64,000 nucleotides of DNA, from NCBI GenBank assembly GCA_963812255.1, contig CAWEUM010000005.1, positions 1,488,001-1,552,000 on the forward strand. The letters run 5' to 3'. Numbering within the stretch: position 1 is the stretch's first letter; each line of letters begins with the position of its first letter. Under the pieces are notes generated by a model, which ran no database searches, was not told the DNA's origin, and worked only from the letters and a program-made list of their open reading frames with translations. The stretch is from DATJGR01 sp963812255 (GTDB lineage Bacteria; Pseudomonadota; Gammaproteobacteria; Pseudomonadales; Azotimanducaceae). Positions 50,459 through 58,035 of the stretch are shown one piece after another. The position numbers and the translations under genes were made by a program.

Positions 50459-51202
50459 TTAGTCATCGAGTTCCGTCACGCTGCGTTCGCCGCCGAGCGC
50501 ACTCATCTGCTGCAGGATCCACGCCTGCCGGCTACGCACATAAGGCGACGGTGCATTGACGCGAAACAGGATCGGGTTCGGCAACACCGCCGCCAGCAGC
50601 GCGCTCTGACCACGATTCAATCTCGCCGCGGATTGCCGGAAGAAGTGTTCGCTGGCCGCGCCAACGCCAAACACGCCCGGACCGAACTCGGCGACGTTCA
50701 GATACACCTCCAGAATGCGGGTCTTCGACCAGAACGTCTCGATCAGCAATGTGAAGTACGCTTCGAATCCCTTGCGCACCCAACTTTGCCCGGCCCACAG
50801 AAACAAGTTCTTCGCCGTCTGCTGCGAAATCGTGCTCGCACCGCGCATCGACGTGCCGCGCAAGCGCTGCGACAGCGCGTGTTCGATCTCGACGAAATCG
50901 AAACCGAAGTGTTCCGCGAATCGTTGATCTTCGGATGCGATGACCGCGAGCTTCGCGCTGGACGAAATGTGCGCCCAATCGACCCACTGCTGCCTGAAAG
51001 TGTAGCCGCGCTGCATGTCCACCCACGCCTGAACGCGATCGGCGACGATGAACGCCGTCGTCGGTGGATCGAACCATCGCAGTAGCACGACACTCGCGAT
51101 CGACCAGGCGAACCACCCAAGCACCAGCGCCACGAAAGCGCGACGAACGCGTGCAAAAGGCTTCGGCTTGCGCTTCTTTCTGTTCGGCACCCTGTAAGGC
51201 AT
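50459..51202 (-). CDS. mtgA: Monofunctional biosynthetic peptidoglycan transglycosylase
   Basis: A 247-residue GT51 enzyme that polymerises lipid II into glycan strands at the inner membrane. One N-terminal membrane helix (VALVLGWFAWSIASVVLLRWF, about residues 24-44) anchors it. The active site Glu91 is in VIASEDQRFAEHFGFD, and RGASTISQQTAKNLFLW plus RILEVYLNVAEFGPGVFGV complete the GT51 motifs. MtgA is typical of proteobacteria. ATG 51202 has a basic stretch MPYRVPNRKKRKPKP before the helix. Confidence 0.95.
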   Translation of the reverse strand: MPYRVPNRKKRKPKPFARVRRAFVALVLGWFAWSIASVVLLRWFDPPTTAFIVADRVQAWVDMQRGYTFRQQWVDWAHISSSAKLAVIASEDQRFAEHFGFDFVEIEHALSQRLRGTSMRGASTISQQTAKNLFLWAGQSWVRKGFEAYFTLLIETFWSKTRILEVYLNVAEFGPGVFGVGAASEHFFRQSAARLNRGQSALLAAVLPNPILFRVNAPSPYVRSRQAWILQQMSALGGERSVTELDD

Positions 51203-51332
51203 TGCATACTCGTTCAGTCACCGCCGCGTGCTCGCGGCGCCGGGCGCGCCTGTATAGTCGATGCATCCATACCGCGCAATCGAAGCGGACGTTTCGGCTG
51301 GTGCGATGCGCGGCAAATGCGAGGAGTCGAAC

Positions 51333-52175
51333 ATGGGAAGACTGGACGGCAAAGTCGCGATCGTGACCGGCGGCGCGTCGGGCATGGGGCTCGCAACGGT
51401 CAAGCAATTCGTCTCCGACGGCGCTCGCGTTGTGATCGGCGACGTGCAGGGCGAACCCGGTGCGTTGCTTGCGCGTGAACTCGGCGATGCGGTGCGTTTC
51501 CAGCTGACCGATGTGTCACGCGAAGCCGACATCGAAGCGTTGGTCACGCGCACGGTCGACGAGTTCGGCCAGCTCAATTGCATGTTCAACAATGCCGGCT
51601 TCGGCGGTATCGGCGGCGAACTGGTCGACCTCGACTTCGGCGATGCCTATCGGCGCACGATCGACGTGTTGTTCACCGGCGTTGCTGCCGGCACGAAACA
51701 CGCGGCGCGCGCAATGAAGGGACACGGCGGCAGCATCATCAACACCGCGTCGGTGGCAGGATTGCGTGGCGGCTACGGGCCGCATGTCTACAGCGCGATG
51801 AAAGCCGCCGTGCTGTCGCTGTCGCGCACCTCGGCACTCGAACTCGGCGCGCACGGCATCCGCGTGAACGCGATTTGTCCGGGCTTCATCGCCACCGCGA
51901 TCTTCGCCGGCGCGCGCAACTGGAGTTATGAAACGCGCCAGCGCTTCATCGAAGAACTCGAGAAATTCCCGACAGCGATGACGCCGATTCGCCGCGCCGG
52001 ACTCGGGGCCGACATCGCTGCGATAGCCACCTATCTGGCGAGCGACGAATCGACCTTCGTCACCGGTCAGCAGTTCGTCATTGACGGTGGACTGATGGCG
52101 GGCGCTCCACCGGATCCGACGCGGCGCAGCGGCATCCAGGAGCTTGCTGATCGGATCGAGTCTGGGCCGCTCTGA
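51333..52175 (+). CDS. SDR family oxidoreductase
   Basis: A 280-residue classical short-chain dehydrogenase. The cofactor loop is TGGASGMG at residues 12-19, NNAG at residues 86-89 and the catalytic Ser140, Tyr153 and Lys157 (YSAMK) are intact. Asp37 at the end of the second strand suggests NAD(H) preference. Substrate is unknown; it resembles secondary-alcohol or steroid-type dehydrogenases. ATG 51333 has GAGGAG upstream. A TATAGT at 51253-51258 may be a -10 box. Confidence 0.93.
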   Translation: MGRLDGKVAIVTGGASGMGLATVKQFVSDGARVVIGDVQGEPGALLARELGDAVRFQLTDVSREADIEALVTRTVDEFGQLNCMFNNAGFGGIGGELVDLDFGDAYRRTIDVLFTGVAAGTKHAARAMKGHGGSIINTASVAGLRGGYGPHVYSAMKAAVLSLSRTSALELGAHGIRVNAICPGFIATAIFAGARNWSYETRQRFIEELEKFPTAMTPIRRAGLGADIAAIATYLASDESTFVTGQQFVIDGGLMAGAPPDPTRRSGIQELADRIESGPL

Positions 52176-52218
52176 TCCGACGCCAAGGTCCGATACCGGG
52201 ACGCCTTGTGTCAGTGGC

Positions 52219-53124
52219 TCAGCCCGGCGATCTGACGGTCTCCGGCGGCGGGAACTCCCCCTCGACGATCGCGAGGAACCGCTTCGCCGCCTCCGACAAC
52301 GGCTTGTGCTTCTTGTAGTAGATACCCACTGTGCGGCGGATCGCGCCGAACTCGAGCGCCGGCAATGCAACGAGGCCGTCGAGTTCGCCCATCAGGCGGT
52401 CGGACAAAAACGTGACCCCCTTGCCGGCTTCGAGCAGCGCGAGCCGCAACTCCAGGTGGCTGACTTCCCAGATGCTCGCGAACCAGTCGCGCAGCCGTTC
52501 ATGCCCCGGCCGCTTCGTGGCTTCGTCGAGATATGACGTGATCAGCGTCACCTCGCCGAGCACCTTCATTGGGTCGTCCATCAGCGCCTCGTAGCGTGGG
52601 TGCGATCTGTGCGCGACCAGCACGCGCTGCTCGTCGAAGCAGCCGCGCAACACGAAATGCCCCGGCATCTGATGCTGGAACGGACCGAAGCCCAGTTCCC
52701 AGCGATCCTCGTCCACGCCGTAGACGATCTCGCGGCTCGGCGCGACATCGAGCTTCAGCCTCGTCAGCGGATTCCGTTCGCAGAATTTCAACAACAACGA
52801 CTTCGCGTAAAACTTGTTGACCAGGCTGTTCATCGCCAGATTCAACGTCGACAGCGCGCCCTGGCGGATCTGTTGGATGTCGTCGAGCGCATTGCGTTCT
52901 TCGTTGATCATCGTTTGCGCGAAACGAAACAGCCGTACACCGGCTTCGGTGAGATGCGGCACGCGTCCGCGTACCAGCAGCGACGTGTTCAGTTTGTGCT
53001 CGAGGTTCGCAATCGCCTGGCTGACGGCCGACTGCGACACGTTGAGCCGTTCCGCGGCACGGCTGAAGCCGCCCTCTTCGATCACCGCGGACAGCACGCG
53101 AATCTCGTGACGCTCGATCTGCAT
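52219..53124 (-). CDS. LysR family transcriptional regulator
   Basis: A 301-residue LysR-type regulator. The N-terminal winged helix is VLSAVIEEGGFSRAAERLNVSQSAVSQAIANLEHKLNTSLLVR (residues about 10-52). The C-terminal effector domain spans residues about 95-295. It is divergent from the citrate-synthase-like gene, and a T-n11-A type palindrome lies in the shared gap, so it likely regulates that gene and itself, as CitR does for citA in Bacillus. Confidence 0.94.
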   Translation of the reverse strand: MQIERHEIRVLSAVIEEGGFSRAAERLNVSQSAVSQAIANLEHKLNTSLLVRGRVPHLTEAGVRLFRFAQTMINEERNALDDIQQIRQGALSTLNLAMNSLVNKFYAKSLLLKFCERNPLTRLKLDVAPSREIVYGVDEDRWELGFGPFQHQMPGHFVLRGCFDEQRVLVAHRSHPRYEALMDDPMKVLGEVTLITSYLDEATKRPGHERLRDWFASIWEVSHLELRLALLEAGKGVTFLSDRLMGELDGLVALPALEFGAIRRTVGIYYKKHKPLSEAAKRFLAIVEGEFPPPETVRSPG

Positions 53125-53187
53125 GAGTTGCCTCCATTCGCGTGCCGACTACAGCATACTGTCGCGCAACGCACCACTTATCACACC

Positions 53188-53202
53188 ATCAGGCTTGCTG
53201 AT
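53188..53202. promoter_or_regulatory. Predicted LysR-type binding box
   Basis: ATCAGGCTTGCTGAT is a perfect palindrome of 5-base arms with a 5-base centre and fits the T-n11-A rule of LysR-type regulators (TCAGGCTTGCTGA). It sits between the divergent LysR and citrate-synthase-like genes, about 95 bases before the ATG at 53298. The regulator-gene pairing is inferred from position. Confidence 0.6.
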
Positions 53203-53297
53203 ACTTAAGCGAATCGGAACGCGGCATTAGCAGATCGCGCTCGCCCGGCATGTCGCATTTGCGTACCGTCGATGCACATCAATCGGAGACATCTGTG

Positions 53298-54407
53298 ATG
53301 CGCGCATCCGCGGTCGAAGTGCCCAAGGGTCTGGAAGGGGTCGAAGTGGACGTCACCAAGATCTCGCTCGTCGACGGCGAGGGCGGCCGTCTCAGTTACC
53401 GCGGCCACGACGTTGCGAACTTGATCGAGGCGCCGTTCGCTTGCGTCGTGCTGCTGCTGTTGACGGGCGACGTACCGACGGCGGCCGAACAGCATCGGTT
53501 CGAGGTAGCGCTCGCACGCGCGGCGCGTTTGTCGGACGACGACGCAGCCCTGCTCAGGCTGGCGGCGAAGACCGATACACACCCGATGGCGGTGCTGCAG
53601 GGACTCGTACCACTGCTGTCGCGTAGCGGCGAGTTCGACACATACGGCGATGCCGCGCAGGGGTTTACAGTGGCAGCGAAACTGCCAAGTCTGATTGCCG
53701 GATTGCACCGCCTGCGCAGCGGAGAATCGCTGCCCGCGCCGAGCGATTTGCTCGATCCGAACGCGCGCTTCCTCGCGCAGATGGGATTCGCCGCCAACCC
53801 TGCACTGGCTCGCGCGTTCAACGTCACGCAGATCCTGCAGATCGAACACAGCTTCAACGCGAGCACATTCGCCGCGCGCGTCGTTGCGAGTACGTTGGCG
53901 CCGGTCGAGAACGCATTGGCCGCCGCACTTGGCGCGCTGCACGGCGCATTGCACGGCGGCGCCGATCAGGCCGCGCTCGAAATGGCCATCGAAGTGGGCG
54001 ATCCCGAGCGCGCTGCCGACTTTGTCGATGAGTGCCTCGCCACGGGTCGCAAGATCATGGGCATGGGACATCGGGAATACCGGGTGCTCGATCCGCGCGC
54101 GCGGTTCGTCAAGGTGCTCGCGGCAGACCTTGCGAAGGGCACCTCGCTGGAAGCGTTGTATCTGACCCTGGAAGCGATCGAAGCACGCATCAGTGAGCGG
54201 ATGGCAGAGCGCGGCACGAGCCTGCACGCGAACCTCGAGTTCTACAAAGGCATCGTCTACCGGGCAGCGGGCTTACCGGCGGATTACTTCACCGCAGCAT
54301 TCGCCATGGCACGCGTGTACGGTTACCTCGCGCATTTCATCGAGAGCCGCATCAACAACCGGATCATCCGCCCGGCAGCGAAGTACATCGGCGTCATTCC
54401 GGCGTGA
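53298..54407 (+). CDS. Citrate/2-methylcitrate synthase family protein
   Basis: A 369-residue protein of the citrate synthase fold. His184 (EHSFNAST), His219 (GALHGGAD) and His258 (MGHREYR) are present. The catalytic aspartate of NVDFY aligns with Glu314 in NLEFYKGIVYRAAGLP, an unusual change. Such proteins condense acetyl-CoA with oxaloacetate, or propionyl-CoA in the methylcitrate cycle, but no methylcitrate genes are adjacent. ATG 53298 has GGAG nearby; 53250 is a longer alternative. Its end overlaps the convergent acetyltransferase by 14 bases. Confidence 0.9.
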   Translation: MRASAVEVPKGLEGVEVDVTKISLVDGEGGRLSYRGHDVANLIEAPFACVVLLLLTGDVPTAAEQHRFEVALARAARLSDDDAALLRLAAKTDTHPMAVLQGLVPLLSRSGEFDTYGDAAQGFTVAAKLPSLIAGLHRLRSGESLPAPSDLLDPNARFLAQMGFAANPALARAFNVTQILQIEHSFNASTFAARVVASTLAPVENALAAALGALHGALHGGADQAALEMAIEVGDPERAADFVDECLATGRKIMGMGHREYRVLDPRARFVKVLAADLAKGTSLEALYLTLEAIEARISERMAERGTSLHANLEFYKGIVYRAAGLPADYFTAAFAMARVYGYLAHFIESRINNRIIRPAAKYIGVIPA

Positions 54408-54879
54408 GCATCAGACGCAGGCGGATCATGTCGACACAGGCGATGCCGTCTTCGACGATCGGCTCATCATAGTGATCGGCAAAGAAATTCGGCACGACGC
54501 CGATCACGCGGAATCCCGCGCGCTGATAGAAGCGCAGCGCGGCGAAGCTCGAGTTGCCGGTGCCGACATCGACGACGCGCGCACCTTTGGATTCGGCGAG
54601 ACCGATCGCGTGGCCGAGCAGACGGCGACCGAGGCCGGTGTTTTGATACGCTTCGGCGACTGCGATGTTCATCAGTTCGAATGTCGTCGCGTCCTCCTTT
54701 TGCAACGCATAAACGCCGACGACGGCGTCTTCATATTTCGCAATGCGGGTCAACGAATCCGATAGATACGACTCGACGCGACCCCGCGACGGATCTGCGT
54801 CGAGCAACAATCCCCAGGGTATCTCCTCGGGATACGGACGCAGGAAGCGCGCATCGCGGGGTTCGAACGGCTTTACCAT
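54394..54879 (-). CDS. GNAT family N-acetyltransferase
   Basis: A 161-residue GNAT protein. The acetyl-CoA-binding loop is AVAEAYQNTGLGRRLLGHAIGLAESKGARVVDVGTGNSSFAALRFYQRAGFRVIGVVP, with QNTGLGRRLL as the R/Q-x-x-G-x-G/A site and FAALRFYQRAGF as motif B. The N terminus EPRDARFLRPYPEEIPWGLLLDADPSRGRVESYL is subgroup-specific. Substrate is unknown. Its start overlaps the DUF427 stop by 7 bases. Confidence 0.92.
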   Translation of the reverse strand: MVKPFEPRDARFLRPYPEEIPWGLLLDADPSRGRVESYLSDSLTRIAKYEDAVVGVYALQKEDATTFELMNIAVAEAYQNTGLGRRLLGHAIGLAESKGARVVDVGTGNSSFAALRFYQRAGFRVIGVVPNFFADHYDEPIVEDGIACVDMIRLRLMLTPE

Positions 54880-55427
54880 TCTTCCGTGCCGGGCGCCCCT
54901 TTGAACGGACCGATGATTTCACGCGTGACCCAGCCGCCGTAGTAACCACCGGGCTGCGGATAAACCGTCTCGCGGTCGACGAAGCAACTGACGAGCCCGG
55001 GATAGTACGCAACCCAGCCGAGCAGATCCTGATAGTCCGGGAACACTTCGACATAACTCCATGCGGCGCCTACCACGCGCTCGCCGTCCACGAGCACATC
55101 GTAGGCCATGGCGGTGCCCTTCCACTCGCACGAGGTGCGCACGTCGGTGGCCTGTAGCGTGTCCCATTCGACATCGTCGGGCGGCAAATAGAACACCGGC
55201 GGACTCGCAGTTTCCAACACCCGCACGCAGTCGCGCGAGTCGGCGATCAGCGAACCCTCGGCGAACACCTGCACGAGCCGCGTATCGGGGACGATCATCG
55301 GCGGCCGCGGATAGTCCCATACCGATTCTTCGTGGGCGGCATCCGCATGGGCAAAGTCCGGCCGCACTTCGCCGCGATAGCGCCAGCGCCGTCGCGCCGC
55401 CTCGATTTCAGGTGTGGTTTGCCGCAT
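54873..55427 (-). CDS. DUF427 domain protein
   Basis: A 184-residue protein with DUF427 features: LVQVFAEGSLIADSRDCVRVLETASPPVFYLPPDDVEWDTL, then TSCEWKGTAMAYDVLVDGERVVGAAWSYVEVFPDYQDLLGWVAYYPG. The TSCEWKG cysteine motif and the WSY segment are typical. Function is unknown. It is probably cotranscribed with the acetyltransferase that follows. Confidence 0.92.
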   Translation of the reverse strand: MRQTTPEIEAARRRWRYRGEVRPDFAHADAAHEESVWDYPRPPMIVPDTRLVQVFAEGSLIADSRDCVRVLETASPPVFYLPPDDVEWDTLQATDVRTSCEWKGTAMAYDVLVDGERVVGAAWSYVEVFPDYQDLLGWVAYYPGLVSCFVDRETVYPQPGGYYGGWVTREIIGPFKGAPGTEEW

Positions 55428-55448
55428 ATCGATGTTCCAACACGCTCA

Positions 55449-55874
55449 TCATGAGCGCCACTTCTGCCACCAGTGCCTGGCCGCCCGCGCGTGGCCACCC
55501 TCCGAAAATGCGTAATACGCCTTCGTCAGCGCCGGTGCAACGGAGTCGTAGGTATGCCAGTCGTCTTTCGCGTCATACAGCGTCCGGGCCGCGTCGGCAC
55601 GATACCGCCCATAGTGCGCTGCGGCGAAACTCTGGCCCCGCTCCGACAGCAGATCGCCGCTCAAGCGTCCATGCGTGGTCTTCAGAAAGAACGCCGCCGG
55701 CGTGAGTTCGCGATAGCGCAGCCGCAGCACGTCGCGGTCGTGCGCCGCTTCGAAGGGTGCCGCGATCAACTGCAGATTCACACACCATGCGAAGTACATG
55801 CCGGGCACCAGCGCGGCGCGGTCGATCGAACCTGCGTCGATGTGTGCGTCGAGATCGTCGATGATCACCGACAC
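55449..55874 (-). CDS. Hypothetical protein between the PLP enzyme and DUF427 gene
   Basis: A 141-residue soluble protein that I do not recognise with certainty. It begins VSVIIDDLDAHIDAGSIDRAALVPGMYFAWCVNLQLIAAPFE and ends ARAARHWWQKWRS, with a central DVLRLRYRELTPAAFFLKTTHGRLSGDLLSERGQSFA region. It may belong to a recently named DUF7832-type family, but I cannot confirm this. GTG 55874 is the best start, 8 bases after the PLP gene stop; the longer frame only overlaps that gene. Confidence 0.6.
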   Translation of the reverse strand: MSVIIDDLDAHIDAGSIDRAALVPGMYFAWCVNLQLIAAPFEAAHDRDVLRLRYRELTPAAFFLKTTHGRLSGDLLSERGQSFAAAHYGRYRADAARTLYDAKDDWHTYDSVAPALTKAYYAFSEGGHARAARHWWQKWRS

Positions 55875-55881
55875 GGGGGCG

Positions 55882-57045
55882 TCATACGGCTTCCAGCGCG
55901 CGATCGAGATCGTGCAGCAGGTCGGCTTGCGCCTCGATGCCAACCGACAGCCGCACCAGCGTGTCGTCGATTCCGAGCGCGTCGCGCACCGGCTGCGGCA
56001 CGCTGGCGTGCGTCATGATCGCCGGATGCTCGATCAGCGATTCGACGCCGCCAAGACTTTCGGCGAGCGCGAAGATGCGCACCGATTGCAGGAAGCGCCG
56101 CGTGGCATCCAGATCGCCAGCGACGTTGCACGTCAGCATGCCGCCATAGCCGGACATCTGCCGCGCTGCCAGATCGTGCTGTGGATGACTCGGCAGGCCG
56201 GGGTAGCTGACCGAAGCGATCTTCGGATGTGCTTCCAGATGCCGCGCCACCGCGAACGCGTTGGATTCGTGCGCCTGCATGCGTACCGCCAGCGTTTTCA
56301 GGCTGCGCAAGCACATGAACGCATCGAAGGTGCTTTGAATGCCGCCGATCGCGTTGCTCAGGAACTTCAAGCGTTCGGCGAGCTCTTCGTCATCGGTGAT
56401 GACCACGCCGCCCACCAGATCGCTGTGGCCGTTAATGTACTTCGTCGTCGAGTGGATGACGATGTCGGCCCCGAACGCGACGGGCCGTTGGAAATACGGA
56501 CTCATGAATGTGTTGTCGACCGCGAGCAATGCCCCGTGCGCATGCGCGATGTCGGCCGCACGGGCAATGTCGACGACTTTCATCAGCGGATTGCTCGGCG
56601 TCTCGAGCCACATCAGTCGCGTGCTTTCGCGCATCGCCCCGGCAAGCTTGTCGGTGTCGGTCATGTCGACGTAGCTGAACTCGATGCCCTGCTGCTTGAA
56701 CACCCGCTCGAACAACCGCGACGTGCCGCCATACAGATCGTCGCACGCAACGACGTGATCGCCCGCCGACAACAGATGCACCACCGTGGCGGTGCCGACC
56801 GAACCGGATGCCATTGCGAAGCCGAAACGTGCGCCTTCGAGATTCGCCACGCAGTCCTCGAACGCGCGGCGCGTGGGATTGCCACTGCGTGTGTAATCGT
56901 AGCCCTGATGCACACCGGGTGCCGAGTGTGCGTACGTCGACGTCAGATAGAGCGGCGTGACGATTGCGCCGGTCGTCTGGTCCGGCGCCTGGCCCGCGTG
57001 AACGGCCCGCGTCTCGAAACCGAACTGGTCGTCAGACCATTCCAT
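55882..57045 (-). CDS. Cystathionine gamma-synthase-type PLP enzyme
   Basis: A 387-residue gamma-family PLP enzyme. The PLP lysine is Lys202 in HSTTKYINGHSDLVGG. ETRAVHAGQAPDQTTGAIVTPLYLTSTYAHSAPG, YDYTRSGNPTR and VDNTFMSPYFQRPVAFGAD are the family landmarks. It could be cystathionine gamma-synthase or cystathionine gamma-lyase; sequence alone does not separate them. ATG 57045 has GGAGAAG 5 bases upstream. It acts in cysteine or methionine metabolism in the cytoplasm. Confidence 0.93.
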   Translation of the reverse strand: MEWSDDQFGFETRAVHAGQAPDQTTGAIVTPLYLTSTYAHSAPGVHQGYDYTRSGNPTRRAFEDCVANLEGARFGFAMASGSVGTATVVHLLSAGDHVVACDDLYGGTSRLFERVFKQQGIEFSYVDMTDTDKLAGAMRESTRLMWLETPSNPLMKVVDIARAADIAHAHGALLAVDNTFMSPYFQRPVAFGADIVIHSTTKYINGHSDLVGGVVITDDEELAERLKFLSNAIGGIQSTFDAFMCLRSLKTLAVRMQAHESNAFAVARHLEAHPKIASVSYPGLPSHPQHDLAARQMSGYGGMLTCNVAGDLDATRRFLQSVRIFALAESLGGVESLIEHPAIMTHASVPQPVRDALGIDDTLVRLSVGIEAQADLLHDLDRALEAV

Positions 57046-57206
57046 AGTCGCTTCTCCGGTGAATGCGCCGGCTACGGCGCAAAGCTCGAACGCGCCCACA
57101 CACCCCATTTGCCGGCGCTGCGCTCGATGATGTAGACCAGCAGGAACTGAATCGACCGGAGCATCGTTGCGGTACCATCGTGGCGTCGTTGGAGTCGGGA
57201 ATATCC

Positions 57207-58034
57207 ATGGAATTCGCACCGCTGTCGACCTTCGCACCAAATCTGTTCGCCGGCCGAACTGTGCTCGTGACCGGCGGTGGCAGAGGCATCGGTCGTGAGA
57301 TCGCATTGGCGTTCGCCAGTCTCGGCGCCGACACGATCATTGCGAGCCGCAACGCCGACAATCTCGCTGCCACCGCGCGCGACATCGAAGCGCTCGGCCG
57401 CCGCTGCCTCGCGCAGGTCACCAACGTACGCAAACCGGAACAAGTGGACGCGCTCGTTGCCGCCGCGGTGGCGACGTTCGGCAAGATCGATTTCCTGATC
57501 AACAATGCCGGTGGCCAGTTTCCCGCACGACCGTTCGACATCAGCGACAACGGCTGGCGCTCGGTCGTCGATCTGAATCTCAACGGCACCTGGAACGTCA
57601 CGAGCCGCGTGGGCCGCCACATGGTTGAGCGCGGCTACGGCGCCATCGTCAGCATCGTGCACATCTATTCATTCGAACGCGGCGCGCCACCGTTCGTCCA
57701 CTCCGGCGCCGCACGCGCGGGAGTCGTCAACATGACGCGCTCACTGGCTTACTACTGGGCGCGCAAAGGCGTCACGATCAACGCGCTCGCCCCCGGCACG
57801 GTGGCGACCGCAGGCGTACGCGAGGAAGAGTTTGCTCATTCGGACATCGACGACTACGAAAGTGTTGCGGTGAAGGACATTCCGGCGCATCGACTCGGCG
57901 AGGCATCCGAAGTCGCCGGCATCTGCGCATTTCTGTGCTCGCCCGCGGCGCGGTACATCAATGGCGCGTCGATCATCGCCGACGGCGGCTACTACCTCGA
58001 CAACTGGACGCCGATGCTGAACCCGGAGATTTGA
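57207..58034 (+). CDS. PECR-like short-chain dehydrogenase/reductase with non-canonical active site
   Basis: A 275-residue SDR. The cofactor site TGGGRGIG is at residues 22-29. In place of Tyr-x-x-x-Lys the protein has His165 and Arg170 in VHSGAARAGVVNMTRSLAYYWA, which matches the recalled sequence of mammalian peroxisomal trans-2-enoyl-CoA reductase (PECR). PECR reduces 2-enoyl-CoA with NADPH, so an enoyl-CoA or similar reductase role is plausible. ATG 57207. The amidohydrolase gene starts one base after the stop, so they share an operon. Confidence 0.88.
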   Translation: MEFAPLSTFAPNLFAGRTVLVTGGGRGIGREIALAFASLGADTIIASRNADNLAATARDIEALGRRCLAQVTNVRKPEQVDALVAAAVATFGKIDFLINNAGGQFPARPFDISDNGWRSVVDLNLNGTWNVTSRVGRHMVERGYGAIVSIVHIYSFERGAPPFVHSGAARAGVVNMTRSLAYYWARKGVTINALAPGTVATAGVREEEFAHSDIDDYESVAVKDIPAHRLGEASEVAGICAFLCSPAARYINGASIIADGGYYLDNWTPMLNPEI

Positions 58035-58035
58035 G

